Assembly: GCA_006384855.1 (NCBI GenBank)
Contig: VCJN01002541.1
Coordinates: 23,419 to 87,418 of the forward strand
Length of the DNA: 64,000 nt
Direction of reading: 5' to 3'
Source: Tetraselmis striata
Lineage: Eukaryota > Chlorophyta > Chlorodendrophyceae > Chlorodendrales > Chlorodendraceae
Below the pieces are notes generated by a model. It saw nothing but the letters and a program-made list of their open reading frames with translations. It was not told the DNA's origin and did not search any database. Shown here in pieces: positions 12,439 through 23,095 of the stretch (within the stretch, counting starts at the first letter, position 1; every line of letters starts with the position of its first letter). The position numbers and the translations under genes were made by a program.

Positions 12439-13331
12439 ACACACTACTTCCTTGCATTGCTAGCGCCGATGTTGCCTGCCCCACTGGGCTCGCTGGCGGA
12501 GCACGCTGTGCGTGTCTGGCGAACCCTAAAAGAAACCTACTTAGACACGGTAGTGACTAGCGCCGCCTCGGCGCTGCCCGCCTAACCTGCCGCCTCGATG
12601 GGCGCCTTCACAGCGCCGCCAGGGATGCTGCTGACACAGGGCGTGGTAGGCCCGCGCGACATGGGCCGTTCGCAGCCGCTCTTTGATGACGACAGCTGGT
12701 GGTGGTGAGCGCGATGGGCCGCAAGCTGCGGCACGCGATGGTGTGCGATGCGCAGGTGCGGACTTGCCCCCACCGTCTCTTCCCTTCTCCCCTCATCGAT
12801 TACCTCCTGGTGCTGGGCGCCGCAGGCTGTTCTGATATCACCTTCATGGCGATATCAGATATATATTTAGCGTAGTAAGTTTGGTGGCACATGTTTGCTG
12901 TGCATCTATTCTGCGCCCAACCGCACAGATCATTTGTATACTCGCAACGCCCGGGCGCAGGCACTGTTGTGGGCAGATTCAATGTGGCTGCTGGTTCCCA
13001 AATTAGCGGCGCGCCGGCAGCACCATCATTGTATCTAAGTGGCGCACAACAGGTTGCCCCTCACGTCATGGGAGCGTCTCAGCAGGCGGAGCGGGAATCT
13101 GCGGCTTCAACTGCTGCGCAATTCCTCTGTCATGAGCTATATGTTGCTGCCGGCAGCTTGCCATACCCTGCAACACCAATGCCAGGGGCAGGGGGGCTCC
13201 TGAACTGGCTAGGTGTCGCGCATGTGCACAACCCAGGAGCAGAGACAACAAATCTGAGTAGGGTGGAAAACGTGAGGGTGTGTGAAATGGATACGGGCCG
13301 CCATGTGGCGGCTTATTGTGATGCAATGTAA
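12161..13331 (+). pseudogene. Possible exons of a decayed gene
   Basis: Bases 12,164-12,245 lie between a good acceptor (CCCCTTTTCCAG) and a good donor (CTCAG|GTATGTAA). They can be read as CESVKARCIRCGEFTGVE followed by RNGPTDYLR, which has a CxxC and looks a little like a zinc finger of a transposon protein. After a C run plus a (CA)n tract (12,406-12,442) comes a frame containing SLAEHAVRVWRTLKETYLD, ending at 12,585. A further 146-residue frame covers 12,891-13,331. The parts cannot be assembled confidently and no family is recognised. Confidence 0.25.
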
Positions 13332-13559
13332 CATTTTCATAAATCAACCTCAGTGTGGCTACTGCGTTGCATACATATATGCATATTGAGCGGCTCCATC
13401 CCGTCTCATCCCTGCTGGCCGTTGGTGCATGTCTGAGCAGCAGCGCTTTACTCGCAATATCTTCTCAATCATATCCCTGTTGCCCACCTGCGGTGTTGCC
13501 CTCTATCCATCATACCGCTGCGGTGCAGCTTTGTGATATCGTGGTTGCCAAATCTCACG

Positions 13560-13610
13560 GTGTCTCTCTCTCTCTCTCTCTCTCCCTCTCTCATTCCCTC
13601 TCTTTCATTT
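13560..13610. repeat. (TC)n microsatellite
   Basis: An interrupted TC/CTCT tract reading TCTCTCTC then CCTCTCTCATTCCCTCTC. No gene context is evident. Confidence 0.85.
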
Positions 13611-13789
13611 TGTTTTCAGTCTAAATGGCAGCTTCTCACTTGCTCTAGCAGCCTCCTGCCGGCCAGGTGCAAATCCTTGCAATGCTGTGGACAGTACATG
13701 CAATGGTATGGCGGTCTGACAACGCTGGTCAGAAGCAGCAGGCTGCGCGGCACGCGGTGATATGTGGCGTACTGATGTACACTTCTCCA

Positions 13790-16700
13790 CACATCTTATA
13801 CTACTGCATTAATGTGTAGTAATAATATTCGTGAATCGGGCATCATATATACTAGGATTACTAGCTAGCGCGTACGTGGCAATTAATGTATAACGGCGGT
13901 GCCTGGCCGTGTCTAAATTTGCCACCCTTCTAGCGTGTTACAATAAACTGCTTGCGATAAACCTGATTACTCAAATACTTGTATAAATAGGAAGATATAT
14001 TATCATAAGGGCCTTGTACTCATCGTACTAGTGACGCGTATTTAGGAATATTGTCAGCGTAATCTCATTGTCGTGCATTGGTCCGCGTTCCTTTCTTGCT
14101 ATCTATTTCAAACAATGTAAGTAACCTTTCCTGAAAAAATGGGCAATACACAATAATAAAGATGTCCCGGCGCTATCCGACATCAATTCGCAATAATAAC
14201 ATGATTGATTTATCCGCATAGTTCATTCCTTTCAAGAAAAGCCAAATTATCAGGGCATTTCTATGATTTCTATCTCTACTTCTATGTTCATTCTATTCGT
14301 CCAATTCCCAACGTACTTCCATCCCAATAGTATGCGGTGCCTATTAAAATCATGGTGTTGCAGCGCTGCTGGCGAAGACGGGACTATGTACAAGTAGCAC
14401 ATTGATGGCACAGTAGTAGCATGGTTTACAACTCAAAATGTGCCAATTTTTAATTGATATCTGAGAATCTTTAGGGTTTGATTCACACTCTTCCCTTATC
14501 CGTAGCATTTGCTACCGCGCAGACTACTTACCATTGCGCAATACTAACAGTGTATGATGTATCGCACCAAGCAGCAAAAAAAAGTGTGCATATATTTTGG
14601 CTCCGCGCCAGGAATTACTAGTGGACTATATTGTCGTCTATATACATGTGACTATATACTCAGTTTGGGTAGCAAAGAGAGGGACCTCACGCGCGAAATG
14701 CCTCAATATCAACGGGATGGTGGGGTTTTGCTGAAACTGCTCCGAAACCAGCAGCAGCCCGTAAAGCAGCAGTGAGTCAGAATGGTGTTGCTGCGTTGCC
14801 GGAACATACATCACAACCGAACAGGATTGTGGATGGTATATTTGCTGTCGTCGGCCCACCTTTGTAAGGGGCTGGCGGCGGAAGGGATAGGTCTGCATTG
14901 CGGCGGAAGAAATCAGTTCGTTATTATTGCTCGTTTAACATTGTATGTGGAGAAATTGCTTATACTCGGAACCGAGACAACAATGTGACTGTTTATTAAT
15001 GGAACCGCCGCCGGATACAGCGCGTACGGCCAATGCACATACTGCAGGGCGGGCAGCACCCAACAGTAGTGTCTGCATCATGATGCCTTATTCGGCAGCG
15101 TCGTTGTAGTAGTATTGATACAAGAGTAGGAGAGACGCGGCCGATCACTTCGCTAAATTATGGCTCCGAAACCAACACTGAAGCTACCCCCCCCCCCCCC
15201 CCCTCGCAAATACTCACCGCTCACAGGTTGTATTGCCTGAAAATGGGTCAATAATTATCAGCTATATCCGAGCATGAATTTTATCAATTCTGTTGATATC
15301 ATCATTCTTATACACAATGTGTGATAACAATATGCTGTTGATATGAAAATTAATATATGTCGTGCGCTGCATTGTTTCGTGATATCTAGTGACCCGTGAT
15401 ATCTAGTCACCCGTGCGTGCGCAATCATAGCAGCAAACGTATCATATAATAGCATAATGTATCATATAATAGCGTATACACGTGTCGTATAATAGCAAAC
15501 GTAACATTATAAACGATGTCATATGCTATCTATAACGGAATTGTATTTTTGCATATATGTGATATCATATGCTGGTGACGCGGTTGTACATAGGTAGATA
15601 GATAAATAAACAGAAGTAGTGATATACCGCCGGTACAGCATAAATGATATGAGCTGTAATGTAATGTAGTATTCGTATTGTATGTAAAATGATAACTACG
15701 GCATTTATAATCACCATCATAGCTTTCTGTCACAGACAAAGAGGGAGAGGGAGTAAGCGATTGAAAATGAAAAACGCGCGCTGAACGTTGTATGAACTGA
15801 CCGCCGACTGCACGCTGGTGCGGGCAATGCACCGGAATGATAATCGCCGAAGTGGCGGAATGGCAATATCAATCTATCAATTAGTATATTGATGACGCCC
15901 ATTGGGTGAATGCCAATGCGAGATTGACTGATATTGAGAAAAGTGCCGTGTATATTCTAGTCTTTCCAATTATTATGTTTTGGACCATCGGAGTGGAGAG
16001 AGGGAGGGATGGAGGGAGTAGAGTGCACAGGGAGAGTAGAGTGCATAGGGAGAGAAGGTACGTTATTCAATAAATACATAATGTATATTAGATGTATCGG
16101 CAGAGTAGCAGTACAATGCACTACTGTACAATAGTAGTACAGTAATGCAATGCTATTGTTGTTGCTGCCAAATGCATACAACTATGATGCCGAGGTCGTC
16201 ATAATGAAACAATGGTGTATATAAATCAGCCACGCATATACAGCAATAGCCGCGCAATTTGGTCAATGGTATATGTCGTTTTTAAATCAATGTATATTGA
16301 TAAATATCGGTCTGTGGTGTGCTGTACCGCCGGTATATCTACTCCACGTCTACTCATTGTCAGCATTTTTAGGACACAAACAAATACTCACGGGAGATAA
16401 CGGGCACATTATAACTAACAATCCGTAAACTAAAATGATTTTCTGGTGGCTTCTGACATCGGACAAAAATCGTACATCCTCGTAAACAATGCAATTGAGA
16501 ACCAAAATCATTTGACAGGGATGCTACGGATTTTACCCACTAAGTGGACCCGCCTGGAAATTCAATAATTAGACGATACACGGAGGATAATTATACCCCC
16601 CCATGATTTATTTTTCTTGGACAAATCATCAAAATACCCCCCATAATTTAAAAAATTTCCACCCCTAGCACAACATGTAATCATATCACAGTATTGATAA

Positions 16701-17097
16701 CATTTACCGGTAACTCATCAACCGGTTGAAACGTTGATTGAAACCGCCAGCAGATCGTTCGGGTTGCATAGAAGGACAGTTGCGGGGTAACCACGTTGCA
16801 TAGAAGGACCATTGCGGGGTAACCACGCAAACATGTTATTTAGTATATAATTACATGAGCTATAGCTGCAATTAAATAGGGAATGATTTGCAGCTAATGT
16901 TTAGCAAATTTGTAGGAAATGACAGCAATGACCAAGAAATCAACGGAATAGGAAGCGTCCACTACAGCCCTACTACAGATTTAGTAGAACAATTCATTGC
17001 AACAATAAATAAATCATCGAGCACTGCGACAACAAAATAATAGCAGAAGCGGTATCACAATAGTAGCGCCGTCACTCAGTGCGCGCGATATCATTAA
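13790..17097. other. AT-rich gene desert
   Basis: Base composition changes sharply here from GC-rich to AT-rich. No frame longer than about 100 codons occurs and none has a recognisable domain. Short local repeats are present, such as ATCATATAATAGC (about 15,440-15,490) and GATATCTAGT (15,380-15,410). I found no rRNA, tRNA or organelle gene, so an organellar insertion is not supported. Confidence 0.5.
16763..16826. repeat. Two tandem 32-bp units
   Basis: The unit starting GTTGCATAGAAGGAC and ending GCGGGGTAACCAC occurs twice in direct succession (16,763-16,794 and 16,795-16,826) with a two-base difference. Confidence 0.9.
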
Positions 17098-17110
17098 TAC
17101 TGCTTATTAG

Positions 17111-17328
17111 CTAGTGTGCGAGAGACCCGGGTTCGATTCCTGGCCGATGTATTTCGGCAATATCGGCCCGGCGTGTCCCGGGTTTACCCGGTTGATGCAC
17201 TAGCCCTTCGGGGTTCGAATGAGGCAATTGTCTTTGCGCTATGTCAGACCTACGACTGCAGTTGGCGCACGATGTCAAGTGTTGGGGCGGCTTCGGCCGA
17301 TGTCCCGGGGCGAACTTTACTTTACTTT
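17111..17328 (+). mobile_element. tRNA-derived SINE with 13-bp target duplication
   Basis: The body is flanked by perfect direct repeats TACTGCTTATTAG (17,098-17,110 and 17,329-17,341). Near its left end is GGTTCGATTCC (17,130-17,140), a canonical RNA polymerase III B box within a tRNA-like T arm. No A box is visible between the left duplication and the B box, so the copy appears 5'-truncated. The right end is TTTACTTTACTTTTA, a short repetitive tail typical of SINEs. At 218 bp, with target duplication, B box and tail all present, a SINE is well supported. The family name cannot be given without a search. Confidence 0.9.
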
Positions 17329-17341
17329 TACTGCTTATTAG

Positions 17342-17700
17342 TGTGGAACAACTCGACGTACATGCATGGGACACTACTACTCGTACCCTTTTATATATTT
17401 ACGTGCATGGTACCTTTGGCGGCATTCTCTCTGCGGCCGGAGTGCAGACGGCCAGGTCTGGTCATCTGGTGCGTCTGCCCGTGCTCCTTCCGCACCCTCT
17501 TGTGGACTTGTGGTGCTGCTTCCACCGCATACAATTGCTGTGGACCTTTCCGATTGTCCTTTTTCTGGTGATTTTCTGATATCGCCTTCTGCGCACTGCA
17601 GCTGGCTCATGTAACAATTGCTGTAGAGGACGTTTCCTTTTCGTTTTCTTTTCGGGTGGTTTCCTGATCGCCTTTTGCGGCGAGCTCATGTATTAACTAA
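17342..17700 (+). repeat. Third copy of the foldback-arm repeat, with tandem tail
   Basis: From about 17,380 the sequence matches the arms at 0.4-1.1 kb; the peptide HGTFGGILSAAGVQTA parallels HGALGGILSAGVQTA. It ends with the same tail, TGATATCGCCTTCTG then GCTGGCTCATGTAA (to 17,614). A second, diverged copy of the tail follows at once (17,616-17,692). Confidence 0.75.
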
Positions 17701-18300
17701 ATACAGTTTGCGACTGGTTTGAATTACAAAAGCGTAAGCAACAAGAGCCTACCGCGTAGTACAACGTCACGGACAACTTCAATAAAGCTGCCTGCTTCCC
17801 ACGCGAGGATGAGCACCGCCTCCTTCATCATGTCTGCGACTGGTATAGTACATATATTTGTCTAAGGATATAACGTGAACTATCACGTTCGTTCGCCACA
17901 TCCGCGAAAGATGCATTTGTCTAAGGATTGTACGAGCATCACATCCGGGTCCGCCGTGTACTGCTACAGCAATGCCGCGCGCGCGCCGCCGTGTACTGTA
18001 CAGGTAGTATGCCGTTAGCTTCATCCACCCCTAATGAGCAGCGCGGTTGCTCATCAACCACTACTGGTAGCGACAACGAAGTCGCGTACTCCCACCGCGC
18101 AGCGAACACCCTTAAAACGGCGGGCTGATACCGCTCGTCCTGTCGTCCCCAAAGCGGTCGACAGATAAGCCTCATCGAGCAGAAGCCTGGCTGTTGAGCG
18201 CCCAAGCAGTTTTGCCGCCCCTGAATCGGCTGGCCTGTTGATCACGTCTAGGAAAGTGCTTGATACCTTGGGACGAAGGAGTAAGCCTGGCCGTCATATA
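17701..18300. other. Upstream region of the SDR gene
   Basis: No gene is recognised. The region lies between repeat DNA and the first supported SDR exon. It could contain the 5' UTR or an unrecognised exon for an organelle transit peptide. I see no unambiguous TATA box. Confidence 0.4.
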
Positions 18301-20403
18301 ATGCCAGACATGCAACAGGCTGAAGCGCCAATCGGCTTTGGAACGCGGCATTCCTCGCATGAAGAAACATGCCAGGATTCTGGCGGAAAGCCGAGAGATG
18401 CTGTGTTGGTTGCGGGGGCCACCGGGTACCTGGGAACGTGAGCCCCTGGTTTGCCTAAATACGGTCGCGGGGCGGCGCGCCCTTCTGCAACTCCCATCTT
18501 CGCTCAGACTTGGCGCCCTTATTACAATTATTTCTGCTCTATTTCCGCATGACGTTGGTTGAACTTCAGGCGTGGCAATCGCAGGCGTGTGGTGAAGGCG
18601 CTCGCCGCAGAGAGGTTCCGCGTCAAAAGCTTATGTCGCCCCTCAAGCAACCACAAACATCTGGAGGTATGCTCACGCGAGCGAGTATCAGTGTTGGACT
18701 ATCAAGTTCTCTTCTGATATGAGTATCGCAGTATTCCTTGTTTTTTGTTCCTGTCTATGGGTGGCAGTAGTAGGATTTCTTGACAGGCCCAGGTGTGTGT
18801 GTGTGTGTGTGTGCGTGTGCGTGCGTGCGCGCACACGTTCACTCGATAAACAAAAGGATTTATGATACTGCCTGACGATGCGGCTAGACTTGTGCTTTTA
18901 GCCACTTTGTTTACTATTTGACAGGAGGATAGCACAATCGTGTTTGGAGACGTCGCGGCACAACATGAAGGCGGCCTTGTAGATCATTTATCGGATGTCA
19001 AGGTTGTCATCTCCTGCCTTGGGTCATCAATCGTATGCCCCCCCCCCCTCCCCCTGGTTTCTCGTTTTGCCGCCGCTGTGCTGGCCTGCGCTGGAGCATA
19101 TCAATGCACATATGCTGCTGTTTCCATCCTTTTGTTACACTGCCATTGCCTTTGGCAGACCAGCGGGGATGCAGAGGCGATCGACCGGGATGGAAACATA
19201 TGGCTGCTAAATGAGGCTAAGGACGCCGGGGTGGAGCACCTCATCGTGGTTGCTGTGTTCAACGGCCCAAACATGTGCAACAGAGTGCGAATCGTGAGGT
19301 GACCCCACCAGAATTCCCGATGTCGTTGCTTGCCACTGAAACTCGCACGTGCATGCTTAAGACTTCAGGAGGTGCATTGAAGCATTGCTGTGGGGGCGCC
19401 CATGCCCACAGGCTGAAAGAGGAAGCGGTGAACGTCGTCACCAAAGTGGCCCGCTTGTGCGGCATGAAATACACGATTGTGCGTCCAACAGGGTTCTTCA
19501 AGGTCAGCCACTCATCGGCAGGACCTGTCGCTCACTGGACCGTGAGTGTTTATTTACAACAGGGTCATGACCATAATTGCGTGCATGCAGGACATGGAGG
19601 AGTTGTTCATGCAGACAGTGAAGACAGGGAAATTCCCCCTTATCTCCAATGGATCGGCCAAAGTGAACCCTATCAGCGGCGAGGATCTTGCTCGTCGCAT
19701 CTGCAAATGCATATCAACGCCGCTAGACTGGAACACATCGGTGGATGTTGGAGGTGGGCATACATGCTGCATTGGGTCCTCAGATGGTGTCCTCAGACCC
19801 CCTTCAAATCAGCACTCACTGCATCCAAGCGCGATTGCCTGAGTTGCGTAAATGCGCTGATGTGCATATTTAATTCTCCTACCCACCCTACGCACAGTCG
19901 TTGAAAAGTGTGTACAAGCCCACTGGCTTACCCTGAGTCTGGTGCTATTCGTACCTCATATTGTTGCAGGACCTGACGTCTTCAGCATGAGGCAGATTGG
20001 CCTCCTTGCGTGTGAGGCCTTGAAGAAGCCGCCACAGTTTCAACAAGCACCAGCCTGGGTTGTCCAGGTCGCGCGATGGATCCTGGGGGCATTCGGCTCT
20101 GTAGGTGCGTTCATTGATGTACAGCGTATGCTAGATGCTACTGTTTTGATGCGCTCTCAAAGGCAACCATGCCCTACACCTTGCCAATGCCCAGGTATAG
20201 CCCTTGCCTGCGTTCGATGTTTAAATTGCTAGCCATCTGACACCTCCCCCATGGTGGTAAAAGTCCCCATTTTCAGGAAGTATTTGGACGCCCTGCAGTT
20301 CATTGATTATGTATCCACACATGACAATGTGGCTGTTTCATTCGGCTCGGATCATCTGAAGGAGTACTATGAGAAGCTAGCTTCGCGCATCTGCGGTTTG
20401 TGA
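18301..20403 (+). CDS. Atypical short-chain dehydrogenase/reductase, nine exons
   Basis: Probably an NAD(P)-binding oxidoreductase of the atypical (NmrA/DVR-like) SDR group; the substrate is unknown. Exons that join in frame are 18301-18437, 18570-18666, 18925-19032, 19159-19298, 19412-19502, 19591-19753, 19970-20100, 20163-20194 and 20277-20403. All introns are GT-AG and the product is 341 residues. Residues 39-45 read GATGYLG, the Rossmann dinucleotide motif. Later come VVISCLGS, VVAVFNGPNM, YTIVRPTGFFK (to residue 191), KVNPISGEDLA, DVGGPDVFS and a C-terminal FGSDHLKEYYEKLA, in the family's usual order. No classical YxxxK is needed in this group. The first ATG of the open frame is used; upstream exons, for example for a chloroplast transit peptide, cannot be excluded. 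Intron 2 holds a (TG)n tract and intron 3 a C run. The gene is convergent with the LHCII gene. Confidence 0.85.
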
Positions 20404-20488
20404 CATTCCTCTACCATACCCCATGAGTTCCTTCCCAGTGATGGTGCACTGGAAGCGAAATAGCACTGGAAGTAGACAACAGGACATG

Positions 20489-20493
20489 TGTAA
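20489..20493 (+). terminator. Candidate poly(A) signal of the SDR gene
   Basis: TGTAA, the usual polyadenylation signal of green algae, lies 86 bases after the stop codon. Confidence 0.4.
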
Positions 20494-20544
20494 CCACTTC
20501 CAGCATAAGTTGACTGGGGCAGTTGTTTCGAGATCTGTATATTT

Positions 20545-20557
20545 TTACAAGATTACA
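20545..20557 (-). terminator. Candidate poly(A) signals of the LHCII gene
   Basis: Two TGTAA motifs on the minus strand (20,553-20,557 and 20,545-20,549) begin about 40 bases after the LHCII stop. They lie in the short space between the convergent genes. Confidence 0.5.
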
Positions 20558-20596
20558 CCATATGTATTGCGAGGTTTTTGGGAAGCAGCTGGGTAT

Positions 20597-21316
20597 CTAG
20601 TTACCGGGGGTGAACTTGGTGGCGTAGTTGAATGCCTGCACGCCAGAGGGGTCCGCAATGTGCTCAGCCCAGTTCTCGACGGGGCCCTTGCCAGTGACGA
20701 TTGCCTGCACGAAGAAGCCGAACATGGAGAACATAGCCAGCCGGCCGTTCTTGATCTCCTTCACCTTCAGCTCTGCGAAGGTATCGGGGTCGTCGGCCAG
20801 GCCCAGGGGATCGAATGACTCACCAGGGTAGAGCTTGTCGAGACCCTCGCCAGCGGGGCCGCCGTTCACGCGGTACCCCTCGATGATGCCCATCAGCACC
20901 ACCTGGAAACCGAGAACAGCCAGGATAGACTGCGCGTGCACAAGGCTAGGGTTGCCCAGGTAGTCGAGGCCGCCGTCGGCGAAGATCTGGCCACCAGCCT
21001 TGAACCACACGGGCTCGGGGAAAGCGACGCCGCCGTACTTGGCCAGCAGCTCGGGGGTGACACACCCCAGGGCGCCCAGCATAGCCCAGCGGGCGTGGAT
21101 GACCTCAAGCTCGCGGTAGCGGCGGAAGGTCTCGGGGTCGGACGACAGGCCGGCGGTGTCCCAGCCGTAGTCACCGGGGAACTCGCCGGTCAGGTACGAG
21201 GGGCCCTCGCCGGAGAAAGGTCCGAGCCACTTCGGGCGGTCCGGGCCGTACCACATGCTGTCGGGAGCGGACTTCACCGGCTTCTTGACGGTGCGGCGCA
21301 TGGTAGTCTCCGCCCT
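20597..21316 (-). CDS. Major light-harvesting chlorophyll a/b-binding protein (LHCII, LHCBM type)
   Basis: This is a thylakoid antenna protein that binds chlorophyll a, chlorophyll b and carotenoids in the photosystem II trimeric antenna. Numbered from the ATG at 21,301, the frame has 234 residues. W17-Y18-G19…R22 is the WYGxxR trimerisation motif. Helix B carries E66xxxxR71 with H69 ([11 protein letters not shown]). Helix C spans about 120-142 ([14 protein letters not shown]). Helix A carries KEIKNGR (181-187). The lumenal loop motif [11 protein letters not shown] is present, and so is the C-terminal KFTP. The frame continues five codons upstream to an acceptor (TTTTTTGCAG), so an upstream exon must supply most of the transit peptide; I could not place it. 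The strong match to the family and intact helices indicate a working gene. Confidence 0.95.
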   Translation of the reverse strand, partial: RAETTMRRTVKKPVKSAPDSMWYGPDRPKWLGPFSGEGPSYLTGEFPGDYGWDTAGLSSDPETFRRYRELEVIHARWAMLGALGCVTPELLAKYGGVAFPEPVWFKAGGQIFADGGLDYLGNPSLVHAQSILAVLGFQVVLMGIIEGYRVNGGPAGEGLDKLYPGESFDPLGLADDPDTFAELKVKEIKNGRLAMFSMFGFFVQAIVTGKGPVENWAEHIADPSGVQAFNYATKFTPGN

Positions 21317-21447
21317 CTGCAAAAAACGAACAATGGCAGCCGATCAACGCGTGGTTCTCGCCACTGTTTAGAGGGTCGACGAGACACAGAGACGATCGTG
21401 TCGGTCATGGGGTGGCGGGAAACCCAAACCCGCGAGTGTTTGCGAGA

Positions 21448-21456
21448 GTTATACTC
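21448..21456 (-). promoter_or_regulatory. Possible TATA box of the LHCII gene
   Basis: On the minus strand GAGTATAACTC lies about 130 bases upstream of the second exon. That leaves room for a short first exon and an intron. This is weak positional evidence only. Confidence 0.3.
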
Positions 21457-21499
21457 GAGCCCCTCATGAACATCGCGAACAACATATCGCAACATAGGT

Positions 21500-22925
21500 A
21501 ACCCTGTGTAGAATCAAAGCCACTCGGTGGGTCAGCTTGCCGATCTGTGGCGTATGAACTGATGGACGGGATAAGAGTGACAGTGCGAGGTTTCGGTAAT
21601 CGTAATATAAATATATCAGGCTCCACATTGGATGGGGTCGTCGTGACTTCGAAGCGTTGGCACACTCTGCGCTGGGCCTCGACGGAGGGTGCTTGCACAC
21701 GTGGGTTAAGAAGTAGACTTTATTTATGCTACCGGGGAGGAGGGTAGCAGTAGCCATAAAGGTCGAATGGTCGAAAGCTCGTCCACAATATTTGTTATGT
21801 TGTCGGGGAGGAGGATTGCCGTAGCCAGAAAGGTCGAAAGGTCGTCCACAATAAGGTGTGTGGAGAAGGGGGAGCACCTTGGAAGAGGTAGCGGAAGACA
21901 CGCGGGCCGTGAGGCCCGCGGTAGAACCGAGGAAGGTGGCGGCCATAGCTGCGACTGTTGGGAAGAGATTGGATTGTGGCTGTAGGTGATGTATGGGCGT
22001 GAACTGATTCTCGGCGAGGGTTGGGTTGGCTCATATAGCACTGCCGACTACCACTGGACAGTTCCAGCGACGGGTTCGCCGTGCATAACCCGAGCCGAAC
22101 CTGCCTCGTTCGTCAGGCAGCACGCGATTTGCGCGCGCCCCGGTTGGCGCGAGTGTGCCAGCCAGGCGCTTGGCCTGGTCCGTAACTACGTTCGTTGGAA
22201 TAGCAATGATACGGAAATAAGTACTATGCTCTGCGACACGGTGTCACCAGCCGGCCAACAGGTGAGCCCCGTTATTCGGCGGGCGGGCGATCTCGAGGGA
22301 TCTCCGCAAGATTCCGCTACAGTAGAATCAGGAATGATGATTACATGTGAATCAGGAGTAGAATCCAAGAATAATACTAACTAATCGTCGTTGTAGTAGA
22401 ATCATGCCCCAGCAGGGGCCGGAAAAAAACTGGCAGAATCCGCCTGCCCTGCTGGCGGAAGAATAATAACCCAACTCGTTCTACGGGTATCCGTGCCAGT
22501 AGTAGAATCCAGTTACTGCCCTTTTTCCCGCCCCCGGGACAGGACTGGTAGCGTCTCTGCGACGGCCGTTTTTGCAGCAATCCAGCTACGCAAAGCCCTT
22601 GGGTAGGCGACGCTCGGTTAAAGTCATTAAGCAAATTCCCGAGGTATTCTGCACGACTAATTTGGTCCAGTGACAGAATTTTCAACACAGTTATTGGATC
22701 ACCGTCTAAAACACTGCCAGCATGAAAATACCCGGCAGTGACCACGCAGGGTCCGCCCTACCCGTTTGGGCATCGGCCCATTCGAGTAATGCGAGTTGGG
22801 GCAAGCCCCAACCCGCGGAGCAAAGCATTTCGGGAGTGCGATACATGTGCAACAACGAAGGCAATGTGAGGGAGGGCCCGACGCCATAGCTGGAAAAGTT
22901 TCCCATTCCCAGTAAAATCCAGGGC
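21500..22925. other. No recognisable gene; repeat fragments
   Basis: At 21,725-21,860 a unit of about 70 bases containing GGGGAGGAGG…GTCGTCCACAATA occurs twice. From 22,320 to 22,530 the motif AGTAGAATC recurs, and CCAGTTACTGCCC appears once. Related text (CCAGTAGAATCC, GTTACTGCCC) lies on the far side of the LINE nest at 37,340-37,510, so the LINE seems to have inserted into one copy of this repeat. Confidence 0.5.
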
Positions 22926-22933
22926 GCCGTGAA

Positions 22934-22983
<50 letters not shown>
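22934..22983. repeat. 50-base G run (C run on the LINE strand)
   Basis: An uninterrupted run of 50 G. On the minus strand it is a C50 tract lying directly after the 3' region of the LINE. Confidence 0.95.
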
Positions 22984-22987
<4 letters not shown>

Positions 22988-23095
22988 TGCTCAAAACAAA
23001 GGCAGTTTAGTCCTCGGGTGTTGACGCAATAGCCTTACTACTAATAAAATCCATGAACTCCGGAACTAACAACCCAAAATTATGACGGTGATACC

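Noticed and set aside
13790-17097. Organelle DNA insertion
   Set aside because: AT-rich, but I could find no rRNA, tRNA or protein-coding segment of plastid or mitochondrial type.
17111-17160. A tRNA gene at the GGTTCGATTCC motif
   Set aside because: No A box, anticodon arm or acceptor stem can be folded. The B box belongs to a SINE with target duplication and tail.
20936-21469. Plus-strand 177-codon ORF over the LHCII gene
   Set aside because: Antisense shadow of the LHCII coding sequence.
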